From JTS-RE9 sp964649195 (GTDB taxonomy: Bacteria; Planctomycetota; Phycisphaerae; Phycisphaerales; Phycisphaeraceae): a stretch of DNA of 10,541 bases. A program made the translations under genes and the position numbers. Location of the stretch: positions 1 through 10,541 of the forward strand of contig CAZYPK010000173.1 of the NCBI GenBank assembly GCA_964649195.1, in the 5' to 3' direction. Shown here in pieces: positions 1-4,932 of this stretch (position 1 is its first letter; each line of letters begins with the position of its first letter). Below the pieces are notes generated by a model. That model was given only the letters and a program-made list of their open reading frames with translations, had not been told where the DNA came from and made no database searches.

Positions 1-363
1 GAAATATCGACATTTTGCAGTGAACCGATGGAAATGAGACCGTGAATGCAGTGGCTTCACCCTCGCAAGCTCTTCCTGGAGCCTCACGATCTCGGCGTCC
101 TTGTCAGTCCCGGCTTCGATGATTTCGAGGCATCGGTCAACCTCGATCTTCAGCACGCGAAGCCCGACGCGAAGACATTCGTCGCATAGGTGGCAGTCTT
201 CCGATGTGCCACCATGGCGGTAGACGTTTGCTATGACGACGACGTCGTTATCCATGGCGCCGCTCCGCGCAGGCACCTGGAAGAACGACCAGTTCTTTCG
301 GCGGGCTTCCATTGACCGGCGAGGCCGGCCGCACGTCGCGCAGCAGTTTGCCTTGTTGGCCAA
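1..363 (-). CDS. small cysteine-rich (zinc-ribbon-like) protein, partial
   Basis: The reading frame is open from a TTG codon at 363 to the window edge (121 codons), so the C-terminus is missing. I chose TTG because a near-perfect Shine-Dalgarno (GGGGAGG) sits five bases upstream, and the codon follows the previous gene's stop (365-367) after one base, as in a coupled operon. An internal ATG at 255 is the fallback start, with a poorer ribosome site. The protein starts MANKANCCATCGRPRR, giving a CCxxC cluster. A second cluster, CHLCDEC (C-x2-C-x2-C), follows near residue 57, and a charged helical segment (EIVRLQEELARV) comes after it. The paired cysteine clusters suggest a structural zinc site, as in small phage or plasmid DNA- or RNA-binding proteins, but this is inference from motif spacing. 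I do not recognise the family. Confidence 0.55.
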   Translation of the reverse strand, partial: MANKANCCATCGRPRRSMEARRKNWSFFQVPARSGAMDNDVVVIANVYRHGGTSEDCHLCDECLRVGLRVLKIEVDRCLEIIEAGTDKDAEIVRLQEELARVKPLHSRSHFHRFTAKCRYF

Positions 364-364
364 G

Positions 365-619
365 TCATCCTCCCCTCAGCAGCCAGCCGATGAGGATGCC
401 CATCGCGACGCAGCCGATGTTCACCGCGCACGAAACCACGTCGGCCCGGCGTCTCGCGCGTCGCACCTGGTCAGGGGAGAGCATCAGCAGCAATGGGACC
501 GTGCCGCTCTCCCCTTCCGCGATCGCGGCATCGACCTCGCGCGAATGTTGGCCATTGACGGGCTTGAACAACGGGATGCCGTCCGGCGCGTTTTCTGATT
601 TTGCTTTTTCAGGTCGCAT
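365..619 (-). CDS. small protein with C-terminal membrane segment
   Basis: 84 aa, ATG at 619 preceded by AGAGGG about ten bases upstream. The N-terminal half is polar and acidic. The middle contains SPDQVRRARRRADVV, and the last about 25 residues are hydrophobic (VSCAVNIGCVAMGILIGWLL) ending RGG. This fits a single C-terminal transmembrane helix with an arginine-rich segment before it, so a tail-anchored topology with the N-terminus in the cytoplasm is likely. It is followed after one base by the TTG-started cysteine-rich gene, and it is separated from the upstream gene (728-1006) by about 108 bases holding a terminator-like hairpin. Family not recognised; small membrane proteins are common in mobile-element accessory regions. 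Confidence 0.6.
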   Translation of the reverse strand: MRPEKAKSENAPDGIPLFKPVNGQHSREVDAAIAEGESGTVPLLLMLSPDQVRRARRRADVVSCAVNIGCVAMGILIGWLLRGG

Positions 620-685
620 GATTAAGTGCCCTCTTTTTCTGTCCGATGAAAACTTCGGAAACGAATTCTCATTTCAAACAACGCG

Positions 686-704
686 GCCCCCTACAGGGAG
701 GGGC
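686..704 (-). terminator. weak terminator-like hairpin
   Basis: Read on the minus strand, GCCCCT pairs with GGGGGC (one G-T pair) around a seven-base loop, about 24 bases after the stop of the 728-1006 gene. It is followed by CGCGTTGTTTG rather than a true T-run, so it may only attenuate transcription between 728-1006 and 365-619. Confidence 0.3.
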
Positions 705-727
705 GCGATCTCATGCCCGAATCGGGT

Positions 728-1006
728 TCAAACGACTGGTGTCTCCTTGTGCATTTGGTGTTTCTTGATGGCGAGATGAAACCCTTTCTCGAACCCGTCG
801 AGGCGCGACGGATCAAGACCTGTTTTTATTGTGTTTACGGATTTTTCAATCGTGACGAACGCGATCCCCATCATTGTCCCCGCTTGCTCTGCCGTGGCGC
901 CGCGCAGGCCGTAGATGTCCAGCGACGCCGTCAGTTTGCCGCATCCGTCAAGCGTAGGGGACAGGAAAACTTGCAATTTCAGTACGGGGATCGCGTCATC
1001 AGTCAT
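728..1006 (-). CDS. small hypothetical protein of the early-gene cassette
   Basis: 92 aa. The ATG at 1006 overlaps the stop of the preceding gene (999-1001) by eight bases, and GAGGTG lies a few bases upstream, which decides this start over the longer in-frame extension to 1189. The protein is a mixed alpha/beta domain: an N-terminal strand-like segment (IPVLKLQVFLSP), a central stretch with GLRGATAEQAGTMMGIAFVTIEKS, and a basic C-terminus (FHLAIKKHQMHKET). No signal peptide or membrane helix. I do not recognise the family. Its position in a chain of coupled short genes downstream of a replication initiator suggests an accessory or regulatory protein of the same element. Confidence 0.6.
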   Translation of the reverse strand: MTDDAIPVLKLQVFLSPTLDGCGKLTASLDIYGLRGATAEQAGTMMGIAFVTIEKSVNTIKTGLDPSRLDGFEKGFHLAIKKHQMHKETPVV

Positions 1007-1286
1007 TGCCCACCTCGCTCTCCATCGGGGCGGACGATTGCCGGATCGCGCCGAGCAGGGCGGGAGCCATCTGCACGCCGGCGATATAGGCCAGCGCCCA
1101 GGCGGTGTCTCGACGACCGAGTTGCCCGCACACCGAGTCGGTGGCGAGGTCGATGAAGTTGGCGCGGTCGAGTCCTTCGTCGATGACATCGCCGACGGCC
1201 GCCGTCAGTCCGTCACGCACACGCTGGCGCACGAGTGATTCCGCCGCGCGGCGGATGATGTCCTGGTCCGGTTCACGATCAAACAT
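999..1286 (-). CDS. small helical hypothetical protein
   Basis: 95 aa, ATG at 1286 with GGAGG six bases upstream. The start overlaps the end of the 1279-1584 gene (stop 1279-1281), and its own stop overlaps the start of 728-1006, so three genes are chained by overlaps. The sequence is rich in predicted amphipathic helices (IIRRAAESLVRQRVRDGLTA, then VIDEGLDRANFIDLA) and ends with an acidic tail (SEVGND). No membrane segment, no recognisable catalytic motif. It could be a small DNA-binding or protein-inhibitor protein of a mobile element, but nothing in the sequence decides this. Confidence 0.6.
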   Translation of the reverse strand: MFDREPDQDIIRRAAESLVRQRVRDGLTAAVGDVIDEGLDRANFIDLATDSVCGQLGRRDTAWALAYIAGVQMAPALLGAIRQSSAPMESEVGND

Positions 1287-1584
1287 GGCTGGCCTCCGTT
1301 CCCGCCGGCACGAGCTGCGTCACGTCGGGCATCGCCGCGTCGGCGATGTCGATCACGCGGCCGGTCGATATTTCGTAGGAAATCTCCCACGCGCCGGTGT
1401 TCCGCGCGATGATGGCCGTGGCCAGTTGCGGATCGGCACCAGGGCCGCGGGCGACGACCGGCATGGCGTGCGCGCACCGGCCGTCGGTGATCGACGCCCA
1501 GTCATCGCCATCGAAACGAATGAATGTGTCGTGGCTTGGAATCATGGTCCACTTCTTATCAAGGGTGAAAAAGACATGAGTCAT
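1279..1584 (-). CDS. small hypothetical protein, start coupled by TGATG overlap
   Basis: 101 aa. The ATG at 1584 shares one base with the TGA stop of the upstream gene (TGATG), a classic translational-coupling arrangement. There is no clear Shine-Dalgarno, which fits re-initiation. The N-terminus is strand-rich (THVFFTLDKKWTMIPSHDTFIRFDGDDW), followed by a segment with WEISYEISTGRVIDIAD, suggesting a compact beta-rich domain. A second methionine (MIPSHDTF) 13 residues in is a possible alternative start. Its stop overlaps the start of 999-1286. I do not recognise the family. Confidence 0.6.
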   Translation of the reverse strand: MTHVFFTLDKKWTMIPSHDTFIRFDGDDWASITDGRCAHAMPVVARGPGADPQLATAIIARNTGAWEISYEISTGRVIDIADAAMPDVTQLVPAGTEASHV

Positions 1585-1805
1585 CAGTAAACGCGGTTGT
1601 TTTCGAGCAGCGCTTCGATCTCCTTGCACCTCCGATCGAAGGCGACCGCACCGTCGAGCATGTAATCGACGGCCTTGTCTGCCGGCGTTGCGTTCGTCTG
1701 AGTGAGCGATCCCAGGACAATGTCTTTCGTGGTCGAGACTCCTGTTGTTAAACTTGTCGTCAATCCAAACCTGTTCGCCGCGTGCAAGGCGGCGATCAGG
1801 CGCAT
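1584..1805 (-). CDS. short hypothetical protein
   Basis: 73 aa from the ATG at 1805. The frame stays open to 1895, but the extension reads back through the 30-base hairpin at 1841-1870 and the end of the previous gene, and it looks non-coding (PPPLATWPASDD). The ribosome site before 1805 is weak (GAGAG), so a start between 1805 and 1857 cannot be excluded. The C-terminal third (YMLDGAVAFDRRCKEIEALLENN) is a likely amphipathic helix or short coiled coil. Its stop is joined to the next gene by TGATG. Family unknown. Confidence 0.5.
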   Translation of the reverse strand: MRLIAALHAANRFGLTTSLTTGVSTTKDIVLGSLTQTNATPADKAVDYMLDGAVAFDRRCKEIEALLENNRVY

Positions 1806-1840
1806 CAGTGGGAGCGACTCTCGTCGCTCGTTCGGGAATC

Positions 1841-1870
1841 CCTGGCCGGCGTCGTCAGACGCCGGCCAGG
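1841..1870 (-). promoter_or_regulatory. perfect 13-bp hairpin with the stop codon in its loop
   Basis: CCTGGCCGGCGTC pairs perfectly with GACGCCGGCCAGG around a four-base loop. On the minus strand the loop contains the TGA that ends the 1855-2106 gene. There is no T-run after it, so it is not an ordinary intrinsic terminator. Possible roles are mRNA 3'-end stabilisation, a processing site, or shielding of the next start at 1805. Confidence 0.6.
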
Positions 1871-2106
1871 TCGCGAGGGGCGGCGGTCGGTACACTCTCG
1901 GACAACTCCGATCGAACGCCGGGAACGGGGGTTTTGGATTCGTTCCAATCTGGTCGCGTCTTCAACTCTCCAAGCCAATTGGCGATGGCCACGGCCACAA
2001 CATCCGTTCGGTTCCATTCATCTTGTTCATCAGGCAAGCTGCTCTTATGGGCCGCAATCCGATCGATCATTTCCAGGGTGAGTTCATCGACGTGGATTCG
2101 TTTCAT
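1855..2106 (-). CDS. small ribbon-helix-helix-like protein
   Basis: 83 aa, ATG at 2106 with AGAAGGA about eight bases upstream. The first 50 residues (strand MKRIHVDELTL, helix EMIDRIAAHK, then RTDVVAVAIANWLGEL) have the order of a ribbon-helix-helix DNA-binding domain: one short beta strand and two helices, the second starting R-(S/T)-(D/E)-V and ending with an aromatic residue. RHH proteins commonly act as small repressors or antitoxins. No toxin-like gene is obvious next to it, so a transcriptional regulator of this cassette is the more likely role. The last about 30 residues look disordered (TRPDWNESKTPVPG). The stop falls in the loop of a strong hairpin. Confidence 0.6.
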   Translation of the reverse strand: MKRIHVDELTLEMIDRIAAHKSSLPDEQDEWNRTDVVAVAIANWLGELKTRPDWNESKTPVPGVRSELSESVPTAAPRDLAGV

Positions 2107-2126
2107 GGGACTATTCCTTCTGGTGA

Positions 2127-2198
2127 TCAGGCCGCTTGCGTTTGACGCGCCCGCGGCGGGTGAAGCCGGCCTCGGGCGGCCAGCAGATTCAGGTGACG
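2127..2198 (-). repeat. 72-bp intercistronic repeat, copy B
   Basis: Aligns without gaps to copy A (2610-2681): I count 15 mismatches in 72, about 79% identity. On the minus strand it begins seven bases before the TGA of the 2189-2596 gene and ends with a TGA 21 bases before the start of the 1855-2106 gene. Both copies can form a stem near their start (GCTGGCC with GGCCAGC or GGCCGGC) and a CCCGC/GCGGG stem. Confidence 0.7.
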
Positions 2199-2596
2199 GC
2201 TGGGCGACGCGGCGTCAGCACGTCATGCCGAGTGTCGATCTCGCGCGTGAAGATGAAGCCGTGAATGTCGTGGTGGGCGATGAGCCGCCTGCCTCCGTCC
2301 GCTGATTCGATGCGAACGATGAGCCAGAAGCCGCCGGGCGTGAGCAGAGCCCACCCCGTGCCCGCATGGATGGGCACACCGTTGTTGTGCCAGCGATCCT
2401 CGATCCACTTCAAGCCGCATGTCAGCTTTGTCGATGTCGATGTCGATCGCGACTCTTGCGCCTCGACCGCCCGGCCCTTTTCGACGAGGCTGGCAACGCG
2501 ATCGCTCACGGGCACAACCTTGCCGTCGCCGTGCTCTGCGACGGCCCGCCTGATTTCATCTGGCGTCCTGCAGATCTCACCGGTCTCGATGTTCAT
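2189..2596 (-). CDS. hypothetical protein of the early-gene cassette
   Basis: 135 aa. The ATG at 2596 has AAAGGA eight bases upstream. A longer in-frame version from 2656 would be translated out of the 72-bp repeat and is rejected. The N-terminus (MNIETGEICRTPDEIRRAVAEHG) looks like a short strand plus helix. Residues about 53-58 are a Ser/Thr repeat (STSTST) encoded by a hexanucleotide run near 2430-2448. The second half is beta-rich with several tryptophans (LKWIEDRWHNNG, WALLTPGGFWLIVRIES) and a histidine-rich turn (LIAHHDIHGFIF). No membrane segment or known active site. Its stop lies inside copy B of the 72-bp repeat. Function unknown. Confidence 0.65.
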   Translation of the reverse strand: MNIETGEICRTPDEIRRAVAEHGDGKVVPVSDRVASLVEKGRAVEAQESRSTSTSTKLTCGLKWIEDRWHNNGVPIHAGTGWALLTPGGFWLIVRIESADGGRRLIAHHDIHGFIFTREIDTRHDVLTPRRPAVT

Positions 2597-2609
2597 GACG
2601 ATGGTCCTT

Positions 2610-2681
2610 TCAGGCTGCGAGCGCTTGGCGCGCCCGCAGCGGGTGAAGCTGGCCATGCGCGGCCAGCAAGGTCAGATGCCG
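2610..2681 (-). repeat. 72-bp intercistronic repeat, copy A
   Basis: Partner of copy B at 2127-2198. It forms the 3' end of the 2610-2948 reading frame and stops 14 bases before the start of the next gene (2596). It contains a perfect seven-base stem (GCTGGCC/GGCCAGC, six-base loop). In both copies one frame reads LLAAxGxLHPxRARQ followed by five residues and TGA. Confidence 0.7.
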
Positions 2682-2948
2682 GCACAGCGCCGGCAGCCAG
2701 AAAAAGAAAGCCGGGAAACAAGAGCCGTGACCTGAAATTTCGTGCCCATCCGGGCTGTTTGTTGCGCCATCGCGCGGCACGTCAGATCGGATTTTTTCAT
2801 CGCCCGCGGCTCTTGTTCCCCGGCTCTCGCAAGTCGTTGATTGCATCGCAGCGACAGGCGCAGGTGCGAGGATGGCGAGCATCGCGCGCATCGCCTGCCG
2901 GCGACGCTCGATGACATCGGTGGATGTTTGCCCGTTCAATAGCGCCAT
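2610..2948 (-). CDS. hypothetical protein, start overlapping the initiator stop
   Basis: 112 aa. The ATG at 2948 overlaps the end of the initiator gene (stop 2936-2938) and has an excellent ribosome site (GGAGG, seven-base spacing), so translation initiation here is well supported. The first 35 residues form a plausible helix pair (STDVIERRRQAMRAMLAILA). The rest is less protein-like: a Ser/Gly-rich stretch, then a hydrophobic patch (PAFFFWLPALC) and the repeat-encoded tail LLAAHGQLHPLRARQALAA. An overlapping frame (2672-2917, 81 aa) is also open over the same DNA, so the true product and its C-terminus are uncertain. Confidence 0.45.
   Translation of the reverse strand: MALLNGQTSTDVIERRRQAMRAMLAILAPAPVAAMQSTTCESRGTRAAGDEKIRSDVPRDGATNSPDGHEISGHGSCFPAFFFWLPALCRHLTLLAAHGQLHPLRARQALAA
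2710..2824. repeat. imperfect 20-bp inverted repeat flanking 75 bp
   Basis: GCCGGGAAACAAGAGCCGTG at 2710-2729 matches the reverse complement of 2805-2824 at 18 of 20 positions. Inside it a smaller complementary pair (CGTGCC at 2741-2746 with GGCACG at 2776-2781) could extend a branched stem. It lies within the weakly supported 2610-2948 gene. Confidence 0.5.
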
Positions 2949-4180
2949 GATTCGACCTCCGGTTGGCGCTGAAACGATTGCATGGATTCAAAATCCGCGA
3001 GCTGCTCAAGCCACTCTTCCCGTTGCCACCCGATGGAGGACCCGACATACCGCACGACTTCATCGCAGCGCGGATCAAGACCTCGCCGCTTGATCTGCCG
3101 AAGAACGCCGCGCACCAGGATGATGGGATCGGTGCCGACCTCGCGGGCCGGCCTCGCGTTCGTTCGGCGGGCGGCAAATTTTTTCACGCAGTCCTGCCAC
3201 CACGCCATGGGGTTGCGTTTGAGCGTGGCTTGCGCAGCCAGCTTCACCGCCTCTTTGGTTCGCAGGCGGCCTTCCGCGACGGTGATCTCATCGCGTGGCC
3301 ACAGCAGATCATCAAATCGATTGATGGCCGTGCGACGGTCCGACTCCTTCTGGTTCACGCCCGGCTGACTCACTCGGCCCCACAGGTTGGCCGTCGCGAC
3401 CAGGACGCTATTGAACGCGTTCCTGCGCTCGGTTTCCGCCTTGCCGAAATCCGAATCCGAAGGCTCTGGGAATTTTTTCGCGCCCGAATTCGAATTCGAA
3501 AAAGGCGCGCACGCTGCGCTTTCGGATTCGGATTTCGGTTTTAAGAGGGGATTGGGATCCGAAAGGCGCGCGCGAGGGAAAAAATCCGACGATCGTGCGA
3601 ATTTTTCCGACGATTGCGGGAATTTTTTCACACGAGCGTCGGAAAAATTCGCACGATCGGATGCGTCGTCGTCACCGACGCTGACATGGTGGATCACTGC
3701 GATCTCTTCCCGCTCCGCATCAGGTGCGGAGTAGAGCCAGTACGTCGCCGTGCCTGTGGCATCGGGTGAGTCCTTCAGCTCTTTGTAGGGGTAGAGCTGA
3801 TAGTACTCGGCGCCACGGCGCGACAGCAGACGGGCGAGGTTGAGTTCCTCCAGCCTCTTCCAGGCCGCGGGGATGGTGCTCCGATCAGCGCCGACGATCT
3901 TCCGCAGATCCACCTGGTGGATGCCTCCGACGATCACCTGCGTGAGCGACTTGGGCACGCGGAAGAACATCCATCGCTCGGATGGATCGAGCCGATGCAG
4001 CGCCAGCAGCATCCGCGTCTGCGCCGGCGTGAGGTCGCCAAGCCTCTCATACCAGGCCACGGGCAGCGCGACGGACGGAATGACCGGGCGCGTTTCGAGG
4101 TCGATCATCACTTTGCGGATCAGTTGATCTCGCGTGGCGAATTGGAACGTGGACCCAATTGGGCCGTCGTCATCGGGCAT
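2936..4180 (-). CDS. replication-initiator-like protein (winged helix, lambda O-like layout)
   Basis: 414 aa. The ATG at 4180 has AAGGAGG four bases upstream; the open frame to 4255 lacks such a site. Residues about 49-133 look like a winged helix: helices from LTPAQTRMLLALHRL, a recognition region (DLRKIVGADRSTIPAAWKRLEELNLARLL) and a wing (RRGAEYYQLYPYKE). Residues about 168-247 are a low-complexity Ser/Asp/Phe/Lys linker with repeated KKFP motifs. Residues about 248-414 are a helical basic domain (NPMAWWQDCVKKFAARR, GVLRQIKRRGLDP). An N-terminal DNA-binding domain, flexible linker and C-terminal domain are the layout of lambdoid O-type initiators, whose C-terminus contacts the helicase loader. 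The repeat-rich linker DNA supports this. There are no Walker motifs and no rolling-circle HUH motif. It heads a chain of coupled small genes. A transcriptional regulator is the alternative. Confidence 0.6.
   Translation of the reverse strand: MPDDDGPIGSTFQFATRDQLIRKVMIDLETRPVIPSVALPVAWYERLGDLTPAQTRMLLALHRLDPSERWMFFRVPKSLTQVIVGGIHQVDLRKIVGADRSTIPAAWKRLEELNLARLLSRRGAEYYQLYPYKELKDSPDATGTATYWLYSAPDAEREEIAVIHHVSVGDDDASDRANFSDARVKKFPQSSEKFARSSDFFPRARLSDPNPLLKPKSESESAACAPFSNSNSGAKKFPEPSDSDFGKAETERRNAFNSVLVATANLWGRVSQPGVNQKESDRRTAINRFDDLLWPRDEITVAEGRLRTKEAVKLAAQATLKRNPMAWWQDCVKKFAARRTNARPAREVGTDPIILVRGVLRQIKRRGLDPRCDEVVRYVGSSIGWQREEWLEQLADFESMQSFQRQPEVESWRY
3444..3659. other. candidate replication origin inside the initiator gene
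   Basis: Seen in sequence: a perfect 23-bp inverted repeat (3590-3612 with 3637-3659, 24-base spacer); a perfect 18-bp inverted repeat (3444-3461 with 3521-3538) enclosing the palindrome CGAATTCGAATTCG (3485-3498); and five A/T tracts of the type GGAATTTTTTC or its complement (about 3468, 3580, 3598, 3618, 3641), in an otherwise GC-rich gene. All of it encodes the low-complexity linker of the initiator-like protein. The origin call is inference by analogy with lambda O. Confidence 0.5.
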
Positions 4181-4230
4181 GATGCCTCCTTGCTGTTTCG
4201 GCGCCGTCCTTGGCGCGTGAGACGTGGAAA

Positions 4231-4285
4231 CAAAAAGCCGCCCGCCGTCCTGCACGCGTGACGAGCGCGGCAGAACGGCGGGCGG
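4231..4285 (-). terminator. intrinsic terminator or attenuator upstream of the initiator gene
   Basis: CCGCCCGCCGT (4238-4248) is a perfect 11-bp inverted match to 4275-4285 with a 26-base spacer. On the minus strand the stem is followed by CTTTTTGTTT, the signature of a Rho-independent terminator. It would stop leftward transcription about 50 bases before the initiator start codon, and I see no promoter in those 50 bases, so regulated read-through is plausible. Confidence 0.65.
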
Positions 4286-4379
4286 ACAAAAGAAACCGGC
4301 GCGATCCGATGCTCACGTCTTGGTGCGATGGCCTTCGAAGTACGATCGCGGGCGACGAGAACGCGGACTGCCGGCGGCT

Positions 4380-4401
4380 TGTCCCGGGTTGCCCCGGGAC
4401 A
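4380..4401. promoter_or_regulatory. perfect 9-bp palindrome, candidate operator
   Basis: TGTCCCGGG, a four-base centre TTGC, then CCCGGGACA, in the intergenic space between the leftward initiator gene and the rightward 4470-4676 gene. Position and symmetry suit a dimeric repressor site, but a simple RNA hairpin on either strand is equally possible. Confidence 0.35.
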
Positions 4402-4469
4402 CTTGAAGCATAGGAGATGGAAAACGAGATCATCATTTCTCACCTCGCTTCGTGCCCGGAGGAGGAATG

Positions 4470-4676
4470 ATGCGATGGAAAAACTCCCGCCTGGCGACGC
4501 TGGTGCGGGCCGCGGATCGTCGGCCGTCGCCGGCCAGGCGGGAGGTGGTTGGCTGGCCGCCGATCCCACCGGCAACGGTCAACTTCTTGCGCATCGCGGC
4601 CATCGAGATCGCCAGCGAACTCGGCGGCGCGATGACGGGGAAGACCGAGGGAAGAAAAACCGCCGGGGACGGATGA
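4470..4676 (+). CDS. small divergent hypothetical protein
   Basis: 68 aa from the second ATG of an ATGATG pair (4470), which sits five bases after GGAGGAGGA; the first ATG (4467) is also possible but very close to the ribosome site. It is the only supported plus-strand gene in the window. The N-terminus is basic (RWKNSRLATLVRAADRRPSPARREV), a proline-rich turn follows (WPPIPPAT), then one clear helix (VNFLRIAAIEIASELGGAM) and a charged tail (TGKTEGRKTAGDG). A basic arm plus helix and divergent placement next to the initiator suggest a regulator or a small DNA-binding accessory protein. No classical helix-turn-helix can be read with confidence. Confidence 0.5.
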   Translation: MRWKNSRLATLVRAADRRPSPARREVVGWPPIPPATVNFLRIAAIEIASELGGAMTGKTEGRKTAGDG

Positions 4677-4691
4677 AGAAGATTTGCTGTT

Positions 4692-4853
4692 CGCCCGTAG
4701 CACGAAGAGACTCCGCAAAACGGACCGACCGCCGTGCTACTGGGCGGAGGTGCGCGGTCGGTCCGTGGGAAACTCACAGAGCAGGGTGCGCTCCCTGATC
4801 CATGTCGATTGATTTTCGGGTTTGGCCCCCGGCAAGGGGCCGCGCCCAGTAGC
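4692..4853 (-). ncRNA. candidate structured leader or small RNA with interleaved pairing
   Basis: Begins about where a transcript from the 4861-4889 promoter would start. Read leftward: element a (4853-4843), a GC hairpin (4841-4824), a small hairpin (4797-4782, CAGGG/CCCTG), element b (4766-4754), a' (4746-4736, perfect 11-bp complement of a), b' (4732-4720, perfect 13-bp complement of b) followed by TTTG. Element c (4704-4692) is complementary to an extended a' (4746-4733) with one bulged A. The order a-b-a'-b' is a pseudoknot topology, and a and c compete for a'. The b/b' hairpin with its short T-run could end a transcript of about 140 nt. No known RNA family was recognised. Confidence 0.4.
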
Positions 4854-4860
4854 GAAAGGC

Positions 4861-4889
4861 AATATGCGCTATCTTGAGCGGCGTGTCAA
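4861..4889 (-). promoter_or_regulatory. sigma70-like promoter, leftward
   Basis: On the minus strand: TTGACA (4889-4884), 17-base spacer, CATATT (4866-4861). The -35 is consensus and the -10 matches 4 of 6. It points into the structured leader and toward the initiator gene, and it lies downstream of the stop of the 4933-5625 gene. Confidence 0.5.
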
Positions 4890-4932
4890 GCGAAATGTGG
4901 AGCGCGGAAAATTCTTCCCCTTCCGAAGTCGA

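Noticed and set aside
231..431. 66-aa minus-strand frame (internal start 368, ATGA overlap)
   Set aside because: Its ribosome site would touch the ATG with no spacing. The TTG frame at 363 has correct spacing, paired cysteine clusters and a longer frame.
233..779. Plus-strand frames over the left-end small genes
   Set aside because: Antisense to a coherent chain of coupled minus-strand genes; no ribosome sites.
2672..2917. 81-aa minus-strand frame overlapping 2610-2948
   Set aside because: No ribosome site at its ATG codons, whereas 2948 has a strong one. It is kept as an alternative because its stop coincides with the start of the 72-bp repeat, as the real 2189-2596 gene's does.
4120..4575. 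151-aa and other minus-strand frames upstream of the initiator
   Set aside because: They read through the intrinsic terminator stem and overlap the well-supported initiator start in another frame.
4433..4777. 114-aa minus-strand frame opposite the divergent gene
   Set aside because: No ribosome site, Pro/Ser-rich low-quality composition, and it runs through the leader inverted repeats. The plus-strand frame has a strong ribosome site.
4692..4853. Integron attC site or recombination site
   Set aside because: Interleaved inverted repeats superficially resemble attC, but I see no GTTRRRY core sites in the right places and no integrase. The promoter and T-run fit an RNA element better.
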